Of a stretch of 40,914 bases of DNA, positions 17,438 to 25,312 are shown piece by piece (position 1 is the stretch's first letter; every line of letters starts with the position of its first letter). A program made the translations under genes and the position numbers. Source of the stretch: Acidobacteriaceae bacterium (GTDB taxonomy: Bacteria > Acidobacteriota > Terriglobia > Bryobacterales > Bryobacteraceae). The stretch spans positions 1-40,914 of the forward strand of contig JAFATG010000129.1 in NCBI GenBank assembly GCA_019244055.1. Direction: 5' to 3'. The notes below the pieces were generated by a model. That model did not search any database, was not told where the DNA came from, and saw nothing but the letters and a program-made list of their open reading frames with translations.

Positions 17438-18487
17438 GAACCTATCCGCGTAGACAGGAACTTGCTCGTCGTTCTTTTCCTCGTGCTAGCGGGAGTCGCC
17501 CTTGCACATCAGGTATGGGACGCACATTTCGATTTTGGCGTTTTCTATTACGCAGCGCACGTGGTCCTTGGGGGAGCACGGCACGCGCTGTATGATCTGC
17601 CGACGCAGCGGGTCTTCCAGGTACAGTTTCACCGGCCTGTGGCGCTACTCTTTTATTACCCGCCATTTGTGTTGATACCGTTCATTTTTCTCGCCGGGTT
17701 GCCGATCGAAGTCGCATTCATAATCTGGACAGCGCTGTCGCTGGCTTTACTCGTCTCAAGCGTGCAAACTCTCGTGCGCCACGCAGGGCTTCGATATGGA
17801 AATTGGCCGATCCTGCTGTCTCTAGTGTTTATACCCGTCGCTTCCTGCCTTGGCCAGGGGCAACTTTCTCTTTTGGTTTTTGTCTGCCTACGTCCTGACG
17901 TACTCGCTGTAGCAGCAAGGGCGCTTCTTTCTCGGTGAAGCTGTGCTTGCGATCGCCACATTCAAGTTCCAACTCGTCCTCGGCTTCATAGCCTTGCTGC
18001 TGTTAAAGCGGAAATGGCGGGAACTGTTGGGTTTCGCAAGCGGGAGCGCCGTCCTCGTGGGTTTTTCGGTTCTGATGACGGGTGTACCAACCTTACTTCG
18101 CTGTCCCATATTTGCCCGGCAGAGCGAGGGAGGGGTCCCGTTCCGAACCGTACAAGATGGCGTGCTGGCGCGGGCTCGTGTCCTTGCTGGGGCCGCACCA
18201 TGCATTTCTTGTTGCCAAAATCTCGCTACTAACGATTCTATTCGCGGCTCGGCTGTGGCAGGACGTCGACACCGGATTTTGTGCAGCAATCCTCGCGGCC
18301 ATGCTGGTGAGCTACCATTTCAGCCCCAGGACTTATCGCTGTTCTTAATTCCTGTTTTGTAAGTAAGAGGATCGGATTCCCAAAAGAACGCCTCCTACAC
18401 CTCGCCTTGTCAGTCCTTCTGATCACGGAGATCCTGGCGATATTCGGCGGCTATTATCCATTGTTGGCGATTCCTCTCGTGCTGTAG
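17402..18487 (+). pseudogene. Frameshifted GT87/DUF2029-like membrane protein
   Basis: A GT87-like gene broken by several frameshifts. It starts well: FDFGVFYYAAHVVLGGARHA then LYDLPTQ is the typical first loop, and CLGQGQLSLLVF the G-Q motif. Near 17880 the frame shifts and meets TAG at 17910-17912, where the relic at 17.2 kb has TGG. LGEAVLAIATFKFQLVLGF continues in the second frame. LLGPHHAFLVAKISLL is in a third. SPQDLSLFLIPVL needs a further shift, and the last piece, ILAIFGGYYPLLAIPLVL, ends at TAG 18485-18487. All parts fall in the order of an intact GT87 protein, so at least four frameshifts have built up. Confidence 0.8.
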
Positions 18488-18606
18488 CTTAGGTGGATGT
18501 GGCAGCATCATGGCAGCCGTACTGAAATCGCGGTGTTGTAGCAAATTAACCGGCGATGGATTGTAAGCCAGCAAGATCAGCCAATGAGGGTTTGGCCGAT
18601 ACCCCA

Positions 18607-19761
18607 TCACTCCGACGTTGAAAGCCGCTCTTGCCGGTCATGAGTGAGCGATAGCTGAATGGCTGGCGAAAGAATTAAAGCAGCAATCACGAAAACGCAG
18701 ACGAGCAGTTGCGCAATAATCGAGTAATCCGAAGCCAAAGTGAAAAGAAGGACTGGCGAGAGCAGAAGCACGGCGGCAAGGCGGATCCATTCCGGCAGTC
18801 GCCCCTCTCGTGCCACAATCACACAGAGCGGTAACAAGAGCAGGCAGTCATACCCTTGGGAGTGGTGTGCCATCAGTAACCCTGTAGCCGAAGCTAGCGC
18901 ACCGGCAACCGTAAGCGACGTCCGTCTGCACGCAAACCACAGAGCGGATGCAATGACTGCGGATAGCAGGATCTCCAGCATGAGCCCATGTGGAAAGCGA
19001 GCGACGAGTCCGTATACGTCCGGCATGCGATTCGTAGCCGGAGAGAACTCGGGCAATCTCATATTTGCCCCATAAAGCGTGGGCCAAGTGGGACCTTCGA
19101 GCGCGAAGCACATCATCAGCAAAAACGCTGTCGATAAGATTCCGCCAAAAATCGTCTTCCACTCTCTGCGTGCTAACAACATGACCCCCAGGCCAATCAG
19201 CAAATGAAACTTGCAGATGCACAGCGCAAAGGTAATACCAGCGGCATAGCAATGGCCGCGGCGCAGCAGGTAAAGCCCCGACGCAAAGAGCAGGAGCCAG
19301 AACAGAACCTCCTGGCCATAAAACAGAGTGAAGCAAGCGGGCAAGGACCAACACAAGGCGATCAGCATAGCGGCACGGTCAACATCTGGCCAAAGCAACA
19401 GCGCGAGAATGCCGGCCAAAATGCTGGCGGTGAGCCATACCTTTCGCGCGATCGCAAACGGTAAGACAGAAAGAGGCTTGAAGGTGAGCGCGACTACGGG
19501 CAGTCTTCCTGTAAGGAAGCCGGGCGCGCCGTATCGAGCCTCGATTGCGACCATCGCTTGCCGATCGTAAAGATGGCCTGTTCCAGCAAGCTTTCCAGCC
19601 GCATAAAACTGGATGAAATCGGAGCTCAGATTTGCATGGTTCGTTTGGGTCGCGACCCATAAATTGAAGAGAATACCGAGAGCGGAAAGAACTGGCTTCC
19701 ACATCAGCTTTGGGACCCGCCTGTCTACTCCCGGTGACACACTGCGCTCATCTGTACCCAT
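18607..19761 (-). CDS. GT87/DUF2029-like membrane protein with T-x-E-R leader
   Basis: The only intact GT-C gene of the island on the minus strand. The 384-aa product has about ten hydrophobic segments. SSDFIQFYAAGKLAGTGHLYD is the GT87 first-loop motif, FYGQEVLFWLLLF the G-Q motif, and HHSQGYDCLLLLPL the late loop. The ATG at 19761 is preferred because it starts just before the leader (MGTDERSVSPGVDRR). In-frame ATG 19794 and TTG 19833 are alternatives, and none has a strong ribosome binding site. It converges on the pseudogene at 18487 and is divergent from the MoxR gene. Confidence 0.78.
   Translation of the reverse strand: MGTDERSVSPGVDRRVPKLMWKPVLSALGILFNLWVATQTNHANLSSDFIQFYAAGKLAGTGHLYDRQAMVAIEARYGAPGFLTGRLPVVALTFKPLSVLPFAIARKVWLTASILAGILALLLWPDVDRAAMLIALCWSLPACFTLFYGQEVLFWLLLFASGLYLLRRGHCYAAGITFALCICKFHLLIGLGVMLLARREWKTIFGGILSTAFLLMMCFALEGPTWPTLYGANMRLPEFSPATNRMPDVYGLVARFPHGLMLEILLSAVIASALWFACRRTSLTVAGALASATGLLMAHHSQGYDCLLLLPLCVIVAREGRLPEWIRLAAVLLLSPVLLFTLASDYSIIAQLLVCVFVIAALILSPAIQLSLTHDRQERLSTSE
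19720..19755 (-). repeat. Leader repeat copy 7 (TDERSVSPGVDR)
   Basis: Minus-strand 36-bp copy, inverted with its gene. Its core GTGTCACCGGGAGTAGACAG differs from copy 4 at only two of 20 bases. Confidence 0.78.
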
Positions 19762-20019
19762 TCCCGGCGCATTAACGGCCGTTACCGCGGACATTGAGCA
19801 ACAGAGAGCAGGCGAGATTCCATAAAAACACAATGGCGCCTAGTCGGAAGTCCTCGGAAGTGCCGTTGAGGGCAGATCTGTTTGAATTGTCGACGGCACT
19901 CGGTTCGCTCTCAAGGCCAAATCATAACGTGCTAAGCACTTATAGCTGGGTGCCAAAATGCCCTTTCGAAATTAGGATTGCTAGACTTGTGACTGACAAC
20001 GAGAGCGCGAGTAATTTGG

Positions 20020-21552
20020 ATGTCCCACTCCGACTTGCCCCGTACGCTTGGCGCACTTCGCTCGAGCCGGTATTTTGATCAACTCCAGCCTGAAAGAACA
20101 CTCAAAGAAGAGCTCAGATCAAACCTGATCTGCAAGCTTCAACGCGGCGAAACCCTGTTTCCCGGCGTCATGGGGTTCGACGATACCGTTATTCCCCAAA
20201 TCGTCAACGCAATTCTGTCGCGCCATAACTTCATCCTGCTCGGTCTGCGAGGCCAGGCCAAGACGCGGGTGGCGCGAATGTTGACGCGATTCCTCGATCC
20301 CTGGATGCCATACATCACAGGATGCGAGATCCGCGATCACCCGTTGCGACCGATATGCAAACAGTGCTGTACCAGAGTCGCGGAATCGGGCGCCGAGACG
20401 CCCATAACTTGGATGGCGGCTGAAGACCGCTACGTGGAAAAGCTGGCGACCCCGGACGTGACCATCGCGGACATGATCGGAGACATCGATCCCATTAAGG
20501 CAGCGCGAACGGGTCAGGATATCTCGAACGAACTTACCATTCACTATGGCCTTGTCCCGAGAGCGAACCGCGGCATTTTCGTCATCAATGAGCTGCCGGA
20601 CCTTGCGGGCAAAGTGCAAGTAGGTTTGTTCAACATCATGCAGGAAGGGGATGTGCAGATCAAAGGCTACCCTGTGCGGCTGCCCCTCGACGTAGCGCTG
20701 GTATTCACCGCCAACCCGGAAGACTACACGGCTCGAGGAAAGATCATCACGCCGCTGAAAGACCGGATCGGGAGCGAAATTCGCACCCATTATCCGATGA
20801 CGGTTCCCCAGGGTATGGCCATCACTGAACAAGAAGCCTGGACGAATCGCAGATCACCGGTACAAATCGAAGTTCCGCTCTACCTTCACGAGGTCGTGGA
20901 ACACGTTGCGTTTCTCGCGCGCGAGGACAAGCGCGTCGACAAACGCTCGGGTGTATCGCAGCGGCTGCCTATAACAGTTCTTGAAAACGTGATTTCGAAC
21001 GCCGAGCGGCGCGCTCTGAGAACAAAGGAACCCGATGCCGTGCCTCGCATCCTGGATCTTTACGCAGCCCTTCCTTCCATCACCGGCAAGCTCGAACTGG
21101 AATATGAAGGCGAGCTAAAGGGTGGCGACGCAATCGGCCGCGAATTGATCAAGAGCGCGGTCGGTAAAGTCTTCAATTCCTACTTCGATGGAACGAACCT
21201 CCGCTCAATCGTTCAGTGGTTCGAGATCGGCGGCTCGCTCCGGCTCGATGAGGATATGCCCGCGCAAAGGATGACAGCAGAGCTCGGGCGCATTCAGGAT
21301 CTGCTGCAATCCACGAAGCGGCTCGGCCTGAGTGAAAACGAAAGTGATGCCATGCGAGCCTCTGCAGGAGAGTTCATCCTGGAAGGTTTGTACGCACACA
21401 AGCGCATCAGCCGCAATGAAGAACTCGCTTTCGTCGCCGGGGAACGGCCTTCTCGCGAGGAACGCGGGCGCGACGATCGCGACGATTTCCCACGCCGCGG
21501 TTACGACCCTCGCCGCGGTGGCCCTGGAGGCGGGCGCCGCAATCTGAACTGA
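20020..21552 (+). CDS. MoxR/ChlI-type AAA+ ATPase
   Basis: A 510-aa AAA+ ATPase of the MoxR/magnesium-chelatase type, usually a chaperone working with a VWA protein. The P-loop GLRGQAKTR (75-83) has Ala where the last Gly of GxxGxGKT normally is. The Walker B-like segment is IFVINELPDL (186-195, with N-E), sensor 1 is FTANPEDY (229-236), and an Arg finger is likely in LKDRI (R249). An insert after the P-loop carries C102, C113, C116 and C117 (CEIRDHPLRPICKQCC), which could bind zinc. The C-terminal ~40 residues are an R/D/G-rich tail. It lies 19 bp before the VWA gene. Confidence 0.85.
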   Translation: MSHSDLPRTLGALRSSRYFDQLQPERTLKEELRSNLICKLQRGETLFPGVMGFDDTVIPQIVNAILSRHNFILLGLRGQAKTRVARMLTRFLDPWMPYITGCEIRDHPLRPICKQCCTRVAESGAETPITWMAAEDRYVEKLATPDVTIADMIGDIDPIKAARTGQDISNELTIHYGLVPRANRGIFVINELPDLAGKVQVGLFNIMQEGDVQIKGYPVRLPLDVALVFTANPEDYTARGKIITPLKDRIGSEIRTHYPMTVPQGMAITEQEAWTNRRSPVQIEVPLYLHEVVEHVAFLAREDKRVDKRSGVSQRLPITVLENVISNAERRALRTKEPDAVPRILDLYAALPSITGKLELEYEGELKGGDAIGRELIKSAVGKVFNSYFDGTNLRSIVQWFEIGGSLRLDEDMPAQRMTAELGRIQDLLQSTKRLGLSENESDAMRASAGEFILEGLYAHKRISRNEELAFVAGERPSREERGRDDRDDFPRRGYDPRRGGPGGGRRNLN

Positions 21553-21571
21553 GGGTCGTTCCAAGGCTTTT

Positions 21572-22810
21572 ATGAGGCGAATCTCCTACTCGAAATTCTC
21601 GGAACAAGACCTCGGGATCGAGATGGAGGATCTCCTCAACGCGCTTGCGGACTACTTTCTGCAAAGCGGTTTCCAGGATCCGTACCTTCAGTTTTCAGAG
21701 ATGAACCAGCACACGCTCGAAGATCTGAAAGAGGCGATCGAGCGGGCGCTGGAGAGCGGTGACCTTTTCGATCCCGAAAAGATGGAAGAGATGCGCCAGA
21801 AATTGCAACAGATGTCGGTGCAACGGCGTGGCGAGTTGATTGAGCGGCTCATCAAAAAGCTCGAACAAGCCGGTTACATCAATACCGAAGGTCCCCCTCC
21901 CGAGAATCCTTCGGCTCCCGGACCGCAAGGCGGGCCTGAGAGCCGGATGTCCTTCGAGGTGACTGACAAGGCCATCGATTTTCTCGGATTCAAAACGTTG
22001 AAGGATCTTCTCGGGTCCCTTGGCAAATCGAGCTTCGGAGCCCACGACACGCGCGACCTTTCGACCGGCATCGATGCCAGCGGCGCAGCCAAATCTTACG
22101 AATTCGGGGATACCTTCAACCTGGACGTCAGCGCCACGCTCTTTTCGGCGATCCAGCGCGAAGGCCTTACGCTGCCTCTGAACCTGGAATACTCAGACCT
22201 GTACATTCACCAATCTGAGTATCAGAGCTCATGCGCAACAGTTCTTCTGCTCGATTGCAGTCACAGCATGATCCTGTACGGTGAAGACCGCTTTACGCCG
22301 GCGAAGAAAGTGGCGCTTGCGCTCTCGCATCTCATTCGAACGCAATATCCGGGTGACTCTCTGAGGTGCGTCCTTTTCCATGATTCAGCCGAGGAGTTGC
22401 GTGTATCCGAGCTTGCCAGGGTGCAAGTTGGGCCATATTACACGAACACACGAGATGGGCTCATTCTCGCGCAGAGGCTCCTTACACAGGAGAAGAAGGA
22501 TATGAAGCAGATCGTCATGATTACGGATGGCAAGCCTTCTGCCCTGACGCTCGAGGACGGCCGAATCTATAAAAACGCATTCGGCCTTGATCCCTTAGTA
22601 ATCAGCCAAACACTTGAGGAAGTAGCGCGCTGCAAGAAGCGAGGCATCCTAATTAACACTTTCATGCTCGCCAGCGATTACGGTCTGGTCCAGTTTGTCC
22701 AGAAGGTAACCCAAATGTGTCGCGGCAAGGCGTATTTCACGACGCCATACACGTTGGGAAACTATCTTCTCATGGATTATATGAATCGGAAGACCCGAAC
22801 GATTCACTGA
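21572..22810 (+). CDS. VWA domain protein, partner of the MoxR-type ATPase
   Basis: A 412-aa cytoplasmic protein (no signal peptide). An N-terminal helical region (about 1-100, charged) and a Pro-rich linker (107-123) precede a VWA domain from about 222. The metal site (MIDAS) is seen as DCSHS (D228, S230, S232), TNT (291-293) and ITDG (D319). Such proteins act with MoxR ATPases in ways that resemble the ChlI-ChlD pair; the target here is unknown. AAGG lies 5 bp before the ATG, and the gene follows the ATPase by 19 bp. Confidence 0.87.
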   Translation: MRRISYSKFSEQDLGIEMEDLLNALADYFLQSGFQDPYLQFSEMNQHTLEDLKEAIERALESGDLFDPEKMEEMRQKLQQMSVQRRGELIERLIKKLEQAGYINTEGPPPENPSAPGPQGGPESRMSFEVTDKAIDFLGFKTLKDLLGSLGKSSFGAHDTRDLSTGIDASGAAKSYEFGDTFNLDVSATLFSAIQREGLTLPLNLEYSDLYIHQSEYQSSCATVLLLDCSHSMILYGEDRFTPAKKVALALSHLIRTQYPGDSLRCVLFHDSAEELRVSELARVQVGPYYTNTRDGLILAQRLLTQEKKDMKQIVMITDGKPSALTLEDGRIYKNAFGLDPLVISQTLEEVARCKKRGILINTFMLASDYGLVQFVQKVTQMCRGKAYFTTPYTLGNYLLMDYMNRKTRTIH

Positions 22811-22880
22811 GCACGACCGCTCTGTTCAGGCGCATCTCTTAGCAACCAGGACCCAGTTAGAACTTGTTTGCTGATTCCGG

Positions 22881-22910
22881 TTGACGAGCTCAGTGCGGCG
22901 CTCGTATTAT
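22881..22910 (+). promoter_or_regulatory. Putative sigma-70 promoter upstream of small gene pair
   Basis: TTGACG (22881-22886) and TATTAT (22905-22910) are separated by 18 bp; transcription would start near 22917. This makes the TTG at 22881 an unlikely start codon and supports the GTG at 22989 for the next gene. Confidence 0.5.
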
Positions 22911-22988
22911 GGACGCCTGAATTGGGAGGAGCATAGTCCGTGGGCACGAAGGTGCACTAGCGAGATAAGGCTCCAAAGAGATGACTCG

Positions 22989-23162
22989 GTGACTATTCAC
23001 GACTGGACTGGCTTAATAAGCGTTTCGATATGGCCAGTCACTGTATTAATCGTCGCCATTGTGTTGCGCACGGAACTCACTCGTCTGATAGGGCGCATGC
23101 GCGAGTTTGCCGGGTCGGGAAATGTCAAGTTTGTTTTCGATCCTCAAAAGTGGAACATTTAG
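22989..23162 (+). CDS. Small membrane protein, possibly the 5' half of a broken gene
   Basis: A 57-aa product starting at GTG (VTIHDWTGLISV...). It has one membrane helix (about residues 8-26) and then a basic stretch TRLIGRMREFAG and VKFVFDP. I do not recognise a named family, but a membrane helix plus short cytoplasmic part ahead of a regulatory domain is common. It ends at TAG 23160-23162, inside a second frame that continues as a hydrophilic domain. The two may have been one gene. Confidence 0.45.
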   Translation: MTIHDWTGLISVSIWPVTVLIVAIVLRTELTRLIGRMREFAGSGNVKFVFDPQKWNI

Positions 23163-23449
23163 TCGAAGAAGCGAAAAGGGGAAACACGTCCCCTAGGGAT
23201 TTAGCGGCAAACCTAGAGCACTCAGTAACGGTTTTTGACAATCGCGAAGCGAGAATCTTACGCGCTCTCTTGGACGATGATGGGCGAGCGATCTACAACT
23301 GCCAGACTGATTATTACCGAGGCGCCTTGGACTCTTTAGTCAAACAGGGATACGTCCAAAGATCCGGGAAGGGCTTTTCCCTGACACCCTTCGGAAAGGC
23401 GAAAACAAAGCAATACCTGCTGCCCATCCTAAATCGGATTTCAGAATAG
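23150..23449 (+). CDS. Winged-helix-like small protein, possibly the 3' half of the preceding gene
   Basis: Read from GTG 23150 this gives about 99 aa: VEHLVEEAKRG, then REARILRALLDDDGRAIY and GALDSLVKQGYVQRSGKGFS followed by LTPFGKAK. The last part has the look of a winged helix-turn-helix (helix, recognition helix, beta-hairpin wing), but no specific family is claimed. It overlaps the previous stop by 13 bp and is offset by -1, so a frameshift (real, programmed or from sequencing) near CTCAAAAG (23143-23150) would join the two into one membrane-anchored regulator of about 155 aa. Confidence 0.5.
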   Translation: MEHLVEEAKRGNTSPRDLAANLEHSVTVFDNREARILRALLDDDGRAIYNCQTDYYRGALDSLVKQGYVQRSGKGFSLTPFGKAKTKQYLLPILNRISE

Positions 23450-23541
23450 GATTCTGCCCATTCCGGCTGGTTTTGTCGGTTTCAATGTAGTTGGCCCGCA
23501 GCGGGTATGTCGCGTACACAGCTCCTTAGGAAATCCGCGTC

Positions 23542-24336
23542 CTACGCCGACCGCGTTTCTATGAAGAAGTAGAGCACATACACGACTGGCAGGGCGAACA
23601 AGCTGCTATCGACGCGGTCCAGCATTCCGCCATGCCCTGGAAGCATGGTCCCGCTGTCCTTCAGCCCGGCGCCTCGTTTCATCGCCGATTCCGCGAGGTC
23701 CCCGAACTGCCCGGCAACATTCGCAATCGCCGCAATCAAAGCAACTTCCCACCACGCGAGGCTTGGCAGGAAATGCCCCAGGTACAAGACGCCAAAGCCC
23801 ACGGACCCGATCACCGAAGCAATGGCGCCTTCCCAAGTCTTCTTCGGGCTCACTTCAGGTGCGAGCTTGTGCCTGCCGAAGGCTCGCCCGGCATAGTAGG
23901 CCACTGTATCGCCGGCCCAGTTGAGAGCCAGAGCGAAAAACAACAGATGAACACTTTCGTGACGCAGTTCGGCAGCGAAGCGCCATGGAGCGAATGCGTA
24001 GAACGCTCCTAGCAACGCGCAAGCCACCTGCGGCAAGATGTCGCGAAGATCCGGTTGACGGAGCGAGCTGATGAATGCAACCACAACCATCACAGTCAGA
24101 CCACTGATCAGTTCGGCTGCTGAAAGTGCCCTGGCAGGCAGTAAGAGGAGGAGGCCCGCAAGGATGCCGTATACTCCTGGGCGCCGAATAGCATGCCCGG
24201 CGACGAGAGCCGAATACTCCCAATAACAAAGCAGCCCCATGCATACCGTGGCCGCGGTGAAAATAACTTGGGGAGCACCAAAGATCAGGTATAAGGCGAG
24301 AGCAAGGAGCCCGATTGCAGTAATCAGGCGCCTCAT
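23542..24336 (-). CDS. cdsA: Phosphatidate cytidylyltransferase
   Basis: Makes CDP-diacylglycerol from phosphatidic acid and CTP in the inner membrane, the branch point of phospholipid synthesis. It has 264 aa, about eight hydrophobic segments, and the CDS signature near the C-terminus: SAMKRGAGLKDSGTMLPGHG followed by GMLDR, with K-R, K-D, H-G-G and D-R all present. APEVSPKKTWEG is also typical. It lies 81 bp downstream of uppS, the usual uppS-cdsA order. GAGGTGA stands about 13 bp before the ATG. Confidence 0.95.
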   Translation of the reverse strand: MRRLITAIGLLALALYLIFGAPQVIFTAATVCMGLLCYWEYSALVAGHAIRRPGVYGILAGLLLLLPARALSAAELISGLTVMVVVAFISSLRQPDLRDILPQVACALLGAFYAFAPWRFAAELRHESVHLLFFALALNWAGDTVAYYAGRAFGRHKLAPEVSPKKTWEGAIASVIGSVGFGVLYLGHFLPSLAWWEVALIAAIANVAGQFGDLAESAMKRGAGLKDSGTMLPGHGGMLDRVDSSLFALPVVYVLYFFIETRSA

Positions 24337-24417
24337 GATTTGTAAGGATTCACCTCACCAGGCTTAACACGGGGGCTGATCGTCCGCTGAGGCTCACATG
24401 GCGGCATGGCCAACGTG

Positions 24418-25263
24418 TCACGCGAGGGGTAGTTCTAAGGCTTCCTCTTCTAGAATGAGACTGGTCTCTTCCGCCAAAGCCGGAGCGCTCGCAAGTACCC
24501 CTCCGAAGCGCCGGTCCCGATTCTGATATTCGAGGATTGCTTCGAGCAACTCTGTCCGGCTGAAATCGGGCCACAGCGTATCCGTGATGTACAACTCCGA
24601 ATATGCGATCTGCCACAAAAGGAAATTGCTTACCCGCATCTCGCCAGAAGTGCGAATCAGCAGATCCGGGTCCTTGAGCTCGGCGGTATAGAGATGGGAT
24701 GAGACGGACTGCTCGGTAACCGTCAGTGAATCCAGGTTGCCCTCGAGCCTCGCGTTGTCCAGAATTGCATTCACCGCATCCACGAGTTCGGCGCGGCCTC
24801 CATAGTTGATCGCGAGATTCAAGCGCATTCCGCGATTTTGTGCAGTCCGGTTCATGACGCTTTCTAGTTCGCGCTGCACTGCTTCCGGCAAGCTCTCGAG
24901 CCGGCCGATGGCAACAAGCCGAATGCCGTTCCGCATTAAGTTCGGCAGTTCCCTTCGCAAATAAATGCGGAGCAAACGCCAGAGACCCTCAATTTCGTGC
25001 CGCGGCCGTTTCCAGTTCTCTACCGAAAACGCATAGAGCGTTAACGCCTCAATACCGAGCTGCGCACAGGTCTCGGCAACCTCGCGAACGGGATCGACCC
25101 CGGCCTTATGTCCCATGAGCCGCGGGTAGTTCCGTTGCCGCGCCCACCGGCCGTTGCCATCCATGATGATTGCGATATGAGCAGGAAGGCGCGTGGGATT
25201 AAGTTGCGTGGCTACGCGCCAGTCCCGTTCGCCGGGAGAGAGCGCTTCAAGCAGTCGCTTCAT
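24418..25263 (-). CDS. uppS: Isoprenyl transferase (undecaprenyl diphosphate synthase family)
   Basis: Cis-prenyltransferase that makes the C55 lipid carrier for peptidoglycan and glycan synthesis from FPP and IPP. It has 281 aa. HIAIIMDGNGRWA (residues 29-41) holds the catalytic Asp35, GHKAGVDPVREV follows, and the C-terminal conserved boxes are DLLIRTSGEMRVSNFLLWQI and SELYITDTLWPDF. The ATG at 25263 has no obvious ribosome binding site and lies only ~14 bp from a TATAAT box, so the mRNA may have a very short leader. Its product is the carrier needed by the GT2/GT-C genes of this window. Confidence 0.95.
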   Translation of the reverse strand: MKRLLEALSPGERDWRVATQLNPTRLPAHIAIIMDGNGRWARQRNYPRLMGHKAGVDPVREVAETCAQLGIEALTLYAFSVENWKRPRHEIEGLWRLLRIYLRRELPNLMRNGIRLVAIGRLESLPEAVQRELESVMNRTAQNRGMRLNLAINYGGRAELVDAVNAILDNARLEGNLDSLTVTEQSVSSHLYTAELKDPDLLIRTSGEMRVSNFLLWQIAYSELYITDTLWPDFSRTELLEAILEYQNRDRRFGGVLASAPALAEETSLILEEEALELPLA

Positions 25264-25276
25264 AACGTAAAGTTCT

Positions 25277-25303
25277 ATTATACACGAAGCAGATTCCGTA
25301 CAA
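25277..25303 (-). promoter_or_regulatory. Putative promoter of uppS-cdsA
   Basis: Reading on the minus strand, TTGTAC (25303-25298) and a consensus TATAAT (25282-25277) are 15 bp apart. The predicted start is about 7-8 nt before the uppS ATG, giving a leaderless-like transcript. The spacing is short, so confidence is moderate. Confidence 0.45.
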
Positions 25304-25312
25304 GCGTAATTT

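Noticed and set aside
17880-17912. Programmed frameshifting in the GT87-like gene at 17.4 kb
   Set aside because: A stop codon and at least three further shifts downstream point to decay, not to a programmed event.
20119-20832. A 237-codon minus-strand open frame
   Set aside because: Antisense to the MoxR-type ATPase, whose AAA+ motifs are clear in the plus frame.
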